Assembly (NCBI GenBank): GCA_032718475.1
Contig: JAUCBJ010008549.1
Span: 1-64,000, forward strand
DNA length: 64,000 bases
Reading direction: 5' to 3'
Source: Nemertoderma westbladi
Lineage: Eukaryota; Xenacoelomorpha; Nemertodermatida; Nemertodermatidae
Made by a program: the position numbers and the translations under genes. Positions 35,501 through 45,445 of this stretch are shown piece after piece (position 1 is the first letter of the stretch; every line of letters starts with the position of its first letter). The notes under the pieces are model-generated. The model made no database searches and was not told the DNA's origin. It saw only the letters and a program-made list of their open reading frames with translations.

Positions 35501-38500
35501 GTCCTTCACGTGTAACGCCATCACTAACTTAATCTCTAAGTCCTTCACGTGTAACGCCATCCCATCACTAACGTAATCTCTAAGTCCTTCACGTGTAACT
35601 AAGTCCTTCACGTGTAACGCCATCACTAACTTAATCTCTAAGTCCTTCACGTGTAACGCCATCACTAACTTAATCTCTAAGTCCTTCACGTGTAACGCCA
35701 TCCCATCACTAACGTAATATCTAAGTCCTTCACGTGTAACTAAGTCCTTCACGTGTAACGCCATCACTAACTTAATCTCTAAGTCCTTCACGTGTAACGC
35801 CATCACTAACTTAATCTCTAAGTCCTTCATGTGTAACGCCATCACTAACTTAATCTCTAAGTCCTTCACGTGTAACGCCATCCCATCACTAACGTAATCT
35901 CTAAGTCCTTCACGTGTAACGCCATCACTAACTTAATCTCTAAGTCCTTCTAACTTAATCTCTAAGTCCTTCACGTGTAACGCCATCCCATCACTAACTT
36001 AATCTCTATGTCCTTCACGTGTAACACCATTACTAAATTCAATTGAGAAGTTCTTACCGGACACAACACGCTTAATTCCGTTTGACAATTGTAATTGCAT
36101 GACGATTAAGAAGTACTGTTTTAGAACCGAAATAAAGAAAGGTAAACAAACTCATGAGCTTTTCCTAAACCCTTTAGGTAGTTAGTACTAAGTAATACAG
36201 ACTACAACAGATAATATTACTACTACAGTAGTTTATACTAAATACTGAAAACCAGAAACCATCGACTATTGTTAATTTGACCCTGACTGCCTAATTTGTA
36301 AAAAGAAACGCCACTCGTACTGCTGTTCAGGCCCAACTACGTTACATGATGGACATGTCTCAAGTGTAACGCTATTGATTGTGACAGCGTTACATGCGTT
36401 ACATGATGGACATTGAAGACATTTTTCATTAGCATGGCGTTGACTATCGTCTGTTTTGAAACTATATTAAAATCAAATATGTGATTCGATAGATCTGCGA
36501 TTGCTCTTTCATATGAGCCCTCAATGGTGTCGATATGATTAGTAAAGCAAAAGTTATCGCTTTTCAAAGTAGCGTTACATTGAGGACATTCCTAATGACG
36601 GTATTTTATGTAGATTTACGTTTTCGCACAATGCTCGAGTTCTAATGAACGAATTCTTATAATTTTTTTACCTGCTGATAGCTAAATAAATCGCCGTTTA
36701 GAAATATCTCACTTGGAGATGTTGTGAATAAATATAAAAAAAACCATGTCATAAAAACGAGCGTTACATGGTGGACAAAATCCTAGTGACGGCGTAATTA
36801 ATTGTTAGTAAATAGTAAATATATAAAATGTGAGTAGCTTCGGTTGAAAACCACCAATAGTATGTGAAAGAGCATTAAATTTGCTTTATTTTGATGTATG
36901 GTATGTGGAACCTTTGCATTCATTGCTTTAGCTCAGAAGCCAAATACTTAAAAATAATTCAATGTGACATTTCAAAAAACATGCATTTTCGATATTTGAA
37001 ATGGTGTCATTCTCTAGGTTGTTAATGGAATTTGTTGAAAATTTGCTGAAATATGAGCAGATTTCCGCTCTTCCGATTGGTATATAGGTTCATGGGGTTA
37101 AATCTGTGTTGTTTGGAAATATAACCGTGCGAATGCATGGACATTTTGACATAAAAGTTTGGCCACTTTTTGTGAGAACGACCCTAAAATACCCATTTGT
37201 AATTAAATAAACAGCTAAACATTATTTGTGTCAACTTTTTACATTATTTAAGATTTCCGAACACGAGAAAAATTCATTTAATAATAAAAAAAACTCAAAA
37301 ACATAAAATAGTTTGAGAAAATTATATTTACAACTTATTTTACTGAAAAAAAAACCACAAACAAATACATAAATATAAAAAATATATAATAAAACAAATA
37401 TATAAAGTTTATAATAACTAACAAGTAAACTAAAGGCAATAAGTGGGTAGTTAAACCGATAAAATAAACAACATCCGGAGTAATAGCTGACGGTATAGCT
37501 GGCATTCTCGGTGGATGGTGTTTATTCTACATTCCAGACAAAGCTAATTAGGCTGGAGTTGCCAAATATTCGCTAATTAGTCTCAGAATAAAGGCGATTA
37601 GGTGGAAACCAGATCGATACTGTACTGTAGTATATGTACATTGTACAGTTATAGTAGATATACTGTATTTTGGTATAAATAAATATACAAGATCACAAGT
37701 TAATGGCCGCAGGGTCATATACTTACTGTACTAACAGCTGTACAATAGGGTCAGTCAGTGTTACCTTGTTTGCTACAGTAATTAATGAGTTGCATGAAAT
37801 TTATTACACAAATAGTTTCACCTCCTTATAATAATAATATTAGACTTACTTAACTATCCCTGCTTAAATAAATCCAGAATCCAAATGTTTTTACTTATTA
37901 TGACTTTAACTGAAACTTTATTACATTATTCAGTAACTTCCTAATCACCATTAAATAATTGTTTACAGAGTTGCTATGCGACTAACTAACCCCAAAGTCC
38001 CGTCGTTTTCGATCAGGCCTCCAGCCCGTATGACGTCATCCAAGTCTGTGACTTGCAGTGAGTCAGCAGTGCCAACTGAATCCATTGATACACTGCCAGT
38101 TAGAAGGACGTCCGGTAGGTTAAAGTCATCATTACTTTCAGTTTCAATCTATTTATAAATTAATTAACAAAACAAATATGGTATTTAAATATTCGGATTC
38201 GAACCTAACAGATTTTAATAATATTATAAAGATAAGTACACCTTCAACGTAGATCCTACATTGAACTAAAAATCTAATACGACCAAAAATATGAAATAAT
38301 TATTTAGTAATATTGAATAGAAATAACCTGTGCCCAATAACCAATCCACTTCACGGTTAGATAATAAAGAATATATTTTGCTTTATTCTGTTTTATTTTG
38401 TATTTAATTGTTTTAATATTAATTAATTAATATATAATTTCATTGATCTTTTCAGCGTTTTAATCTATTAATCACACATGGAATCCCTTTTTATGAAAAG

Positions 38501-41500
38501 GGGATTGCAGGGATCCATATATTGCACTTGAAATAAATATATACATCAGAAAACTTTTATTACATTTACCGTTCGAAATATAAATTAATCCAAAACTTGA
38601 CGGTACAGTACGGGTAAGTCATAAAATAAGAACCAATATCAAATATAAACCGCATTATACTGTAATACTAACAATAGTAAAGTGACAGATTATGTCTCGA
38701 TTCTGTGTGACAGATGTCAGCTAAGTCAACTTCCATAATAAAATCGATAAATTACTAAACCAGTTATTGGTATAATAGCCTGGAGAAAGACCTATGCAGT
38801 GTGCCAGTGCAACGTATAAAGAGTTACACATTAACCGAGTGAATATTGTACATCATACACCACGGACGCAATGGGTAATGTCGACAAAGGCAGACTAACA
38901 AATCACCTGACAAACAATACAATACACGTCTACTATATCTATGTCCATGCAGGCGCCATGATGTTATACAGTAATGTAAGCCTAAGAATAGCACAACTAC
39001 GCGAACTAACAATGAACAGACTGTTAGTACTGTAGTTAACTGCAGCTACGTAGATTTAAGGGGATGTTTTCTGGGCTGGCCGGTATCTATATTAATTAAC
39101 TACTGTAGTACTGTACATACATGTAACGTAACGTGCGGTCATACGGTGCAGTAGTAAGACCATGTCGCGTCCACAAACTTTTTGGAAATCAGATCAGAAG
39201 TGTGCCTGCTGTATCATACCTCAAAAGTGGGACTTTTGGGTCATTGGTCTGATTTTATGGTACAGTAGGGGATCCTGACTGAATAGGGTACCGTAGGGAT
39301 ATGGTGCACATAAACAATGAGCTACATTATGATTATGGTGTCACACCTCATTTCCAATCTAAACCCAGCACTACCCTGCAATCCCCTTTAAGAAGTTTAA
39401 CATGTTGACAGAATGCATTCGAGGCCCCAGCACATCAATACGAGCCGGTCCCGGTAGTCGGCGCAGCGCAGAAATGTGCTACGCCGGGGCCAGCGGCCAG
39501 TATAAAATACAGCACAACTTAGCCATAGGGTGTATCGGTACTGTACAATCCCCACCTACAGTAGTTACGGTTCAATAGCAAGGCAGCGCCAGGGCCATGC
39601 CTTTATGCCTACCTACGGCCTAATCTACGAAATACATAGGCCTATATGATAACGGGTAGCAGCAGCAGGAGCACTGAGCAGTCGCCCATATCTGCCGGTA
39701 GCGGTAGCCCTACCATATAATTTATAACCGGTAGGCGAACATCAGAAGCAGAACATGGTAGGCCACTAACGATATTATACTGTAATTCTGTATTTATTAG
39801 GCCTACTGTAATATTACCGGTACTGTATTATTTATATGCCAATTATTATATGAGTCAAAGAATATATAAGGAATAAGTTACAGTATTCGAATTACATTCT
39901 GTATGGCAGTATGGTGAAACAGGTACATGTACCGGTACGCGGAACATGCTGTGCTGTGCTACTGACTGTAAGATGAATGCTAACTATCTCAGTATCTGCA
40001 TGTTACAACCTATGGATCCGTTATCAGATAAGTTACCTATCACATTAATATTATTCAAATTTCCCTCTATTTACATTCTCTTTCTTTATTTGTTGATAGA
40101 TTATTGTAAAAAAATTACCAACTTATTTTGAAAAACAGTGAAAATTTATAACCTCCACAACCCTAACGCCTTAAATTAACTATTTAAGTGGTGGCAAAAA
40201 AGTAGACATTTTGTCGAGCGTTATTATATAAAAAAAAGCAAGTCAAAAACTGTTTCTTCTTGTCGCCACTATGACGTAGTTTTATTTATTGAAAGTCTCT
40301 TTTTGAAAAAAATAAATAAATAGGCCTATCTTCCATCGAAGCTTTTCGAAATAGTAAAATACCGATGTATATAGCGAAATAACTACTACTACTAGGTCGA
40401 GCGAACTCGGACAGTGGAAATTAGATCCTTCCAGGCTTCCCGATTCTCCATAGTTGTCGCAATTTCGTTTCTCTCAAGTTCAGTATCCCTTTCAAGTTGA
40501 TCTATTTATGTTATGGCCGGTCGTCCACGACTACGCTTTCCATGAGTTAGTTGCCAGAAAAAAAGATCTGGTATGACTTTGCCAGCAGTGCCCACAGAAT
40601 CTTAATCTGCGTTCACGGAGGGTGGTTGATACAGGTGGTATTGTACCATAAAGCTCGGCGTTTGCCATGTGTTGTCTCCAGCTGATGTTTAGGGCTGCCC
40701 TTAGTAGTTTTGTGTAGCAACCATCAATTCGTTGTTCAAGTGATTTAGTCAGTGTCCAGGTCTCACCCCCGTATAAAAATACACTTTCCACTGTGGCTCG
40801 AAAGAACTTAGTCTTCAGGTGCCTGGAGAGATCTGATTTCCAGATGGTATCCATTTTTGATAGAGTTACCCAAGCGTCTTTGCTTTCCTAACTTCTATGT
40901 CCTTTTTGTATCTATCTCTGTCTACTGTATGTCTATGTCCAAGCGAAATATGTAGCACTAATTATTTATTGCATGGTAAATAATGGGTAACAGTTCCAGC
41001 ACTACATTTTTATAACATAAATCATTGTTACCTACCATGGAAACATTGCAGAGTTCTAGAACAAAATATAAATATTATACAATATTCTAGAACATAAATA
41101 AAATAAAAACAATAATTTTCTAGAACATATACAGTAGCTAGTTATTTTTAAATTTTAAAAGTAATATAAATTTAAGAAAGTTATTCAAAAAAATTTTGGG
41201 GTGCAAAATGCTCAGAAGTCAAATTATTAAAAGAATATGCGATGCCAGAGCTTTGTGTGGGGAGTGGAGTGCATTAACTATTAAGATAAAGTCTCCGAAA
41301 CAACTGACATACAGTATAATACTTATGAGGTTACAGATAAGAAAAGGAGAATTAAACGGATTCCATGAGATATTAAAGGCCAACAAAAGCCAATACTGAG
41401 TGGACTAAATAAACTAATTAATTTAAAGCTGTTTTCAAAAACTCTAAAATAAATATTAAATTTGTGTTCAAAAATTTATTTAAATATAAATATATATATT

Positions 41501-44500
41501 TTTTAATTTACTAGCTATTTTAATATTTAAAAAATTGCTATATATGTTCTAGAACATCATATTTATTATTTGATTTATGTTCTAAAATAGTATATAACAC
41601 TATTATATTGTCGTACTGTAGAACTCTTCAACGCTACCATATTATTAACAATGATATAGTATATTTTTAAAACATACTGTCAGTATGTTTTAAAAATATA
41701 CCGTACTGTAGGACTATACGGAACTCTAGCCAAATAATGTAGAACATTATCACTATTATTATAGTGATTATGTTCCACGTCTCATTTAACATGTAGGCCT
41801 TACAGTAATAATTGTAATACATACTGTACAGTAGTTTTATTTGTGAATGGAACATTATTTTCACGACGTTATTAATTTATTAGTTACAATTACAGTAGTA
41901 CACGAAGTGGGGACTTCGCGCAGCACGAAGTTGGCAGAGCCTTAGCGAATTGACACTGTTAGGGGGTAGGTCAATTTATGCAAATAGTCACGTTGGCCCT
42001 CTAGCGGCAGACTGGAGAACTGCAGATGGATTCGCCTCCTTTGAAAGTCACAGCTAATGGTCTAATACATATCTGCCAAGTTTCAGCTTAAACGGATTAA
42101 AAGCAAAGAAATGGGAGGGCATTTAATGTTTAGACATGTGGCCCTCTAGCGGGAGACCATTGCACTGATGGTGTCTGAAAGTCTCTCAAAAATCTCAACT
42201 TTTGCTCATATTGATACCTACAAATTTTCAACTTGGCAGCTTTAAATCCGACAAAGTTATTAGCATGTCAAAATCGTAACGACGACGACGACGACAACGA
42301 CGACGACGACGACAACGACGACGACGACGACAACGACGACGACGACGACAACGACGACGACGACAACTATTTGCATAAATTGACCCACCCCCTAACAGTG
42401 TCAATTCGCTAAGGCTCCGCCAACTTCGTGGCTCGCCCCACATCTCAAGTTACAGTATGTGCATTATGAAATTTTGATAAACAGGAATTTTGTTTAAATA
42501 GTGCCTATTCTAGAACAAATTAATGTTTCTTTAATCTTAATTAAGTCACCATTATGTTACTGTGTACCCCACACCCCCAAAAACATTCAAGAATAAGAAA
42601 AACTTGAACTTGAACTAATTGTTTGAAGAATAGGTCTTTCTACACCATAATAATACCAAAAACTCAATTTGCAATTTGTAATTTGCAAATGATTTTTACC
42701 ATTTTATAAATTTTTTCTAGAATAAAATCAATGTTCGACAGTATGACGACTTCTTGCTGCCCGAACCCCACTCTTGCGTTAATATTGAGTGTAAAACATC
42801 CTGTATACATAGTAGGCCTACACTACTGTATAGTTAATATAAATATTCTATGGATGAAACAAATACATTAGTTATATACTAACCAATCGATTTAATCTCT
42901 CTCGATCTGTAGAACTCATGGAATCGCCTGTATCTACGCTGTGCCTCCACCGCTGCACCACCGGTGCCCGAGACCCTTCGAAGGGACTCGTTTCCATGAC
43001 AGTAGTGGCCCGTCTAGCTGGGTTATGGCTCCTACTAACCCAGCCTGGTGCTGCAGGGATTCCTTTCTCTGGGATTGGCGGTGGCCCTTCAGGGAGTGGT
43101 AAACAACCTGTATGTACATGGTACATATTTACCTTATACAATTTCAATAACATACTGTAATTAAATGCCATGCAGTCGGTCATTATTCATACTGTAATAA
43201 TGAAAAAAGCTATTTATCGCGGAGCTACTGTATTTACACAAATATCGCACTTTCTCAATTACAGTATTTACGCAACCCGATCTACAGTACAAGGGTTGAA
43301 CATCCAAAATCTATTTCATTCCACACGAACTAGATTATATTTACATCGGAGCTATCATTTGATCTCATATCATATCATCTCTAAAAAATAGAACATAAAA
43401 CAAATAAATCATTGCACTAACTGGCTATAATATTAGAACCATCTATGTTGAACAACCTATGTAATTACAGTATAAAATTAAATCATAAAATTCAAAAAAA
43501 ATTAATTCAATAAAATTCAATTAAATTACTAAATTAAAAATTATTAACAATAACAAATACATATACAGTAATACAAAATAATAGCTGCGGCATTGGTAGT
43601 AAAATTTCGTCATAATTTTAACTTATAATTTTTGTCACATTCTAGTAAATTTGTGTTTTTTATAAACTAAAATATTCAGCACGTCAGCCATGCAAATATT
43701 GAAAACATTTTTTTGGCAAACACCGAAAGCGCAATAAGTCGCAGGATATATAGTACTTTCGACCATGGGATGTCGCCAAACAATTGATTATTCTGTATCA
43801 CAACAAACTTTATCGAAAAAGGAAAATCTTTCTTTCTTCTTCTCCTTTTACGATAATAACTGCTGTATCGATTAATGCACCACCTACTGTACTGTACTGT
43901 ACCTGTTGTAAATAATACAGTGCGTATTATTCACAACAGGTAAATAATACAGTGCATAATAATAGTCGGCATATAGAAAAAATATAGTAGTCCTACGCCT
44001 GCTATAAAACATAATCACAAACCTTTGTATGAGGGAGTTGGTGACGTCATTCCTGCAGCATAAATTCCAATGTTCTCGTAAATATCTTCGCTGTCTAAGC
44101 GGTTAATATCTGCGAATTTAATTTCATTTTCGTTAAAAGTAACGATTTCATCTGGTGACATCATCCTTACAGCTGTTTGTCTCGGTAAATTCCTTTTCGG
44201 AGTTTCGTCATTGTCAAGTTGTCTGAAATCGGTCATTCGAACATTGACTTCAGGTTCTCTCTCAACGAAGCGTTTTGATTGGTCGGATAGAGAAGTCCAA
44301 CGCGTTTTGATGTTTTTAAACATTCCGTCTGAGGAATTTGGTCTTCTATCTGTTACCGAAGATTGTCTAAAATTGAGACTCTTAATATGAGTTGGATCCA
44401 AAGAACGTCTCGCACGGTTCAACCAATACCCATCTTCTGGTCTACCTAAAGTAGTGACGTCACTACTATAAATATCTTTAAAGCGACCAGCTGATTGGTC

Positions 44501-45445
44501 GGTAGATTCTTGTTTACTCTTAAGATCTCGCCAAGGGCGTGGTTTATTCTCCCTGGATAGCTGCCTACCAGGTAAGAATTTAGGCCCGCCAATCACATCC
44601 AAGGAAGCCGCTAACACATCGTCACTAATTGTGGATGCATTCATCCTATTGGTTACTGCCTCTCTAGTTCCAGCCAATAGGAATGGTTCAGATCTACGAT
44701 GTTCGAAATGTTTCCTAACTTCCCCCACCCAAGGTCGCGGACTGGCTGACTTAAACTGCCTAACCTGTAAATGATCACCAATACTCGCGATATCATGTTT
44801 AGTTTTAATTAACTTATCAAATTTATTTTCTATATTTTCGTTACTTTTTATCCCGGAGTCATTAAGAACTAAAATATCATTAGACAGTCTGTCGTTATTG
44901 TTTAAGGCTCTTATAATTCTATCATCTTCAACATCATCCTCATCTGTAACATCGTCATCAACTGCTGATATTTTATTAAATTCATCATAATCTGTTGAAA
45001 CTGGTGTATTTAAGGCGTATGCACTACGTCGCCGCAAGGCTGACCTGGAGAGAGCTAAAGGAACCTGAACTAATTTACCGTAATTAGGATCCATTAGAGC
45101 GCCATCTAACGTCGTGATGCTCTCCAGACTAGAGGATTTATGAATTCCTTGAACGTCCACTCGATTTGTTTTATGTTTTAACATCGTTTGCGCGGGATTT
45201 TTAAAATTGAATGAGTCCCTATCCCCTAAAGCTATAGGATGTGGAGAAACCGGTCGTTTGTGTGGAGTTCTTGGTATCACATCAGGGTCCTTCGGTTGCG
45301 ACGTTGTATCTGTATCAGCCAATAGGAGGGCGAGTTCTCGCTCCACGGCTTTTCGTGACGTTATTGTGCGTTGTGGGGGAACTGGTGCAGAGTTCCTGGT
45401 ACTTCCGATAGATAGTGGTACTTTACTTTTACCCCCGGAAGCCAT
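17204..45445 (-). CDS. Shroom: Shroom-family actin/Rho-kinase regulator (nine exons joined)
   Basis: Gene-level entry. Shroom proteins bind F-actin and recruit Rho kinase through ASD2, driving apical actomyosin contraction (known for the family). Seen here: exons at 45445-44023, 43107-42884, 38148-37991, 34284-33975, 30054-29782, 27922-27789, 22749-22566, 21844-21695 and 17596-17204. Each has AG/GT borders and the phases run 1, 0, 2, 0, 0, 2, 0, 0 without conflict, giving 3,249 coding bases, about 1,082 residues. ASD2 is carried by exons 7-9 (about residues 850-1040): a basic/leucine coiled coil, then the conserved stretch SSQLARTENAL, then a second long helix. Residues 1-840 are low-complexity and proline/serine-rich. 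No PDZ domain is seen. About 11 kb of the introns is minisatellite. Family assignment is confident from ASD2; small extra exons could have been missed, and exon 3 borders are the least certain. Confidence 0.88.
17655..18740. repeat. 36-bp minisatellite, left block (Shroom intron 8)
   Basis: Units of 35-36 bp built around CTATCTGCTACCCGAAGGTA followed by GGGGTGGGCG. Since 36 is a multiple of 3, frames such as VGVGATPICYPK repeats stay open; they are not genes. The same array continues at 20401 after a retroelement insertion. Confidence 0.95.
18741..20400 (-). mobile_element. RTE-like non-LTR retrotransposon (family B), inserted in the 36-bp array
   Basis: Longest family B copy. On the minus strand: FAEVKAAAKSIKTNRASGVD, NRIQLNRIRDPIERLLRGNQ, GFRKGRG, VIFVDFFKAFDSVSRSRMF, GVLHGDTLAPFLFIIVVDYV, LTDLDFADDLGVLS, DDFCYLGSWIRKSGEDLRI, LYGSPCWSLTAEDTKSLDG and the C-terminal GHGFRREDQPVH segment. 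At least three frameshifts inactivate it. The 3' tail is (TAG)n at 18741. It is flanked on both sides by array units: ACCCCAAGGTA to the left and ACCCGAAGGTA to the right, a plausible 11-bp target duplication. Confidence 0.93.
20401..21590. repeat. 36-bp minisatellite, right block (Shroom intron 8)
   Basis: Same unit and orientation as 17655-18740, with longer variants that carry an extra GTGAAGGT. It ends about 105 bases before the donor of Shroom exon 8. Long open frames on the plus strand are repeat artefacts. Confidence 0.95.
21695..21844 (-). CDS. Shroom: Shroom exon 8: ASD2 core
   Basis: Acceptor TATTCCAG|GTCGTC and donor GACAGA|GTTAGT enclose exactly 50 codons, phase 0 to 0 (about residues 903-952). 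The peptide runs VVKQLCPSSDVIRY, INELDTIMKLVLSV, SSQLARTENAL. This is the diagnostic ASD2 signature: Shrooms from flies to vertebrates share an INDL-type helix followed by LSLSGRLARVENAL or close variants. The LAR-ENAL surface is part of the Rho-kinase contact region in studied Shrooms (family knowledge). Confidence 0.92.
22010..22400 (+). mobile_element. RTE-like retrotransposon 3' fragment (family B), in Shroom intron 7
   Basis: MLRRVHCVKYNAHIFNQTIY, then after a frameshift NLVLWQPHGVNKHGGQPMTF and RRILKDTGLEDADNL, and the 3' tail near 22395. It lies between exon 8 and the five-unit donor array of exon 7. Confidence 0.85.
22433..22592. repeat. Five 32-bp units duplicating the end and splice donor of Shroom exon 7
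   Basis: Units start at 22433, 22465, 22497, 22529 and 22561. Read on the minus strand each has GAACAGCTGGGTGCGAGTG, then TTACTAAG|GTAAC. The unit at 22561 is the real exon end and donor (22566/22565). Unit 22529 has ATG|GT instead of AAG|GT, and an A for C elsewhere. Confidence 0.95.
22566..22749 (-). CDS. Shroom: Shroom exon 7: first helix of ASD2
   Basis: Acceptor CTCCATACAG|AATATC and donor GTTACTAAG|GTAACG, 184 bases, phase 2 to 0 (about residues 841-902). It encodes a coiled coil, RRKQLELVKRLKGRLKSLEM, then INIDDEVEENEQLG and ASVTK, which matches the start of ASD2 (helix, acid stretch, LG). The 3' 27 bases and the donor belong to a 32-bp unit repeated five times into the intron (22433-22592), so five tandem donors follow one exon. 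Only the first keeps the frame into exon 8, because a shift of one unit is 32 bases. Confidence 0.88.
22981..23062. repeat. Short GATCCCG-type repeat
   Basis: About six imperfect GATCCCG/CGGGATC words at the left edge of the large 32-bp array. Confidence 0.7.
23073..27808. repeat. 32-bp minisatellite, about 148 units, seeded at the Shroom exon 6 donor
   Basis: Plus-strand unit contains AACCTTGGGATAGAGATCAG then TGTGGGAGAACC. On the minus strand every unit contains CTATCCCAAG|GTTGGT, a splice-donor-like junction. The right-most unit is the end of Shroom exon 6 and its functional donor (27789/27788). Variant families (ATACGTGTG, CAGTTTGTG, AACATTAGG) alternate in blocks, showing higher-order amplification. 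Open frames inside are not genes. Confidence 0.95.
27789..27922 (-). CDS. Shroom: Shroom exon 6: basic linker whose donor lies in the first unit of a minisatellite
   Basis: A strong acceptor (TTTGTTTTTTTTAAG|GTT) begins 134 bases, phase 0 to 2 (about residues 797-841), reading VLLPVKTTESLTEGF, then a basic LLRRKSSRRSLNKP and PKLISIP. The donor CCCAAG|GTTAGT is inside the first unit of the 4.7-kb 32-bp array running down to about 23073. The last 19 or so coding bases (CTGATCTCTATCCCAAG) are the array motif itself. The split AGA codon joined with exon 7 keeps the frame, which supports the model. Confidence 0.72.
28031..29700. repeat. 22-bp (44-bp dimer) minisatellite in Shroom intron 5
   Basis: Alternating units of the type GTAATGTTGCGTTTGGACCA and GTAAGGGTACGTTTGGGTCT, about 75 units. 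From about 28740 a higher-order block of about 200 bp marked by TATTTCATGTTGCG recurs roughly five times to 29600. Confidence 0.95.
29782..30054 (-). CDS. Shroom: Shroom exon 5: linker leading into the ASD2 region
   Basis: Acceptor ATATAG|AAACCC and donor CCCAG|GTTGGT give 273 bases, phase 0 to 0 (about residues 706-796). The first half is polar (Ser/Thr/His/Gln). The second half is helical and charged (RQKSQTKEDRRVDELCRL), resembling the short conserved element just N-terminal to ASD2 in other Shrooms (inference by position). The minisatellite in the following intron begins about 80 bases after the donor. Confidence 0.78.
30269..33125. mobile_element. Inverted-repeat element with subterminal GGGGCGATAA repeats and a 63-bp internal minisatellite
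   Basis: Left end AGGACCTTATCGCCCC (30269) and right end GGGGCGATAAGGCCCT (to 33125) are inverted copies. Each arm (30269-30400, 32985-33125) holds several spaced TTATCGCCCC/GGGGCGATAA motifs. Inside, 30670-32930 is a minisatellite. No transposase frame is seen, so the element would be non-autonomous. No clear target duplication. It lies in Shroom intron 4. Confidence 0.75.
30670..32930. repeat. 63-bp minisatellite inside the inverted-repeat element
   Basis: About 36 units containing CATTCCTTTAGGAAACAGAG, then GGAAGGGTTTACTGTGGAAG, then ATCACCCATGGTGGTGAA. Because 63 is a multiple of 3, a 21-residue peptide repeat (HSFRKQSGRVYCGRSPMVVN) stays open for up to 212 codons. Shorter units (56-60 bp) break the frame, so coding is unlikely. 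Confidence 0.93.
33130..33970. other. Shroom intron 4, AT-rich, nothing identified
   Basis: No repeats or frames of note between the inverted-repeat element and exon 4. Confidence 0.4.
33975..34284 (-). CDS. Shroom: Shroom exon 4: polyproline and Ser/Thr-rich segment
   Basis: Acceptor TTATTTTAG|GTTCCCC and donor ATTCCG|GTTAGA bracket 310 bases, phase 2 in and 0 out (about residues 602-705). It opens with FPPPPPQAGTYMQYKLAK, a polyproline motif that could bind profilin or Ena/VASP (inference), followed by a basic RRFYPG stretch and a long Thr/Ala/Val/Ser linker. Minus-strand coding is supported by the open frame and the clean splice borders. Confidence 0.75.
34470..34575 (-). repeat. Possible tRNA-derived SINE remnant
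   Basis: GGGATCGAACCC at about 34523 is the reverse complement of a tRNA B box (GGTTCGATCCC) in a short GC-richer island. No A box was found at the usual distance, so weak. Confidence 0.3.
34923..37184. mobile_element. Inverted-repeat element with an E-box-rich internal minisatellite (Shroom intron 3)
   Basis: Left end GGGTTGTTCTTACAAAAAGT (34923) pairs with the right end ACTTTTTGTGAGAACGACCC (to 37184). The inverted match continues through GGCCAAA. Subterminal copies of GTAACGCTAC/GCGTTACAT with nearby GTCC or GGAC lie at 35090-35215 and in reverse at 36360-36770. A 39-bp minisatellite occupies 35430-36040. No transposase is seen. Confidence 0.75.
35430..36040. repeat. 39-bp minisatellite, each unit with CACGTG
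   Basis: Units contain CTCTAAGTCCTTCACGTGTA followed by ACGCCATCACTAA. Some units carry a second AAGTCCTTCACGTGTAAC. About 17 CACGTG E-box hexamers lie within 600 bp. The minus-strand open frame (ALHVKDLEIKLVM repeats) is an artefact of the 39-bp period. Confidence 0.93.
37991..38148 (-). CDS. Shroom: Shroom exon 3: short acidic segment
   Basis: Proposed 158-base exon: acceptor AAATAG|ATTGAA (weak pyrimidine tract), donor TTTGGG|GTTAGT, phase 0 to 2. It encodes about residues 550-601, including DSLQVTDLDDVIRAGGLIEN, which reads like real protein and joins in frame to GFPPPPP of the next exon. No family motif is recognised. A second possible donor GTTAGT four bases further on would break the phase with exon 4. 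This is the least certain exon of the model. Confidence 0.6.
38160..40380. other. Shroom intron 2, nothing identified
   Basis: AT-rich with many TACTGTA and TAGGCCTA words; no coding or tandem signal. Confidence 0.4.
40382..40890 (-). mobile_element. RTE-like retrotransposon 3' fragment (family A), in Shroom intron 2
   Basis: Minus-strand frame MDTIWKSDLSRHLKTKFF, LYGGETWTLTKSLEQRIDGC, ALNISWRQHMANAELYG and STTLRERRLRFCGHCW matches the end of the 13908-15236 copy. It begins with (CTA)n at 40382, the 3' tail. Confidence 0.9.
40895..41905. other. Shroom intron 2, nothing identified
   Basis: AT-rich; TTCTAGAACA-like words recur (for example near 41050-41130 and 41540-41590), perhaps a diverged repeat. 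Confidence 0.35.
41907..42441. mobile_element. Foldback/MITE element with an internal CGA-triplet tract
   Basis: Inverted ends of about 75 bp: CACGAAGTTGGCAGAGCC and ATTGACACTGTTAGGGGGT at 41930-41975 return inverted as CACCCCCTAACAGTGTCAAT and GGCTCCGCCAACTTCGTG (42383-42430). A (GAC)n/(ACG)n tract lies at 42276-42366. Confidence 0.8.
42884..43107 (-). CDS. Shroom: Shroom exon 2: proline-rich segment
   Basis: Acceptor CATACAG|GTTGTT and donor GATTG|GTTAGT enclose 224 bases that complete the split Gly codon from exon 1 and leave phase 0. The peptide (about residues 475-549) contains the proline-rich LPEGPPPIPEKGIPAAPGW, a possible SH3/EVH1/profilin ligand, then a basic-serine stretch ending STDRERLNRL. 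The phase match with both neighbours is the main evidence. Confidence 0.78.
43110..44018. other. Shroom intron 1, nothing identified
   Basis: AT-rich. A small tandem of CTGTACTGTAC and AATACAGTGC lies near 43889-43960. Confidence 0.4.
44023..45445 (-). CDS. Shroom: Shroom exon 1: start codon and long disordered N-terminal region
   Basis: Open for 474 codons from ATG at 45445. An in-frame TAA lies three codons upstream and no good acceptor keeps the frame open, so this ATG is probably a true start, giving a PDZ-less protein. The N-terminus is basic (MASGGKSKVPLSIG). Further on are a proline motif (APVPPQRT), an acidic run near residue 165 (DDDVTDEDDVEDDR), many Ser/Arg-rich short motifs of the kind common in actin-binding scaffolds, and SEDIYENIGIY near the end. 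The exon ends TACAAAG|GTTTGT, phase 1. Codon use is regular and there are no stops over 1.4 kb. I see no classical ASD1 match that I would swear to. A PDZ-bearing isoform from further upstream cannot be excluded. Confidence 0.82.

Noticed and set aside
42228-42443. Minus-strand frame rich in RRRCRRRR
   Set aside because: Translation of the CGA triplet tract inside a foldback element.
43170-43391. Short plus-strand frame opposite Shroom intron 1
   Set aside because: AT-rich, no homology, and no promoter or splice evidence.
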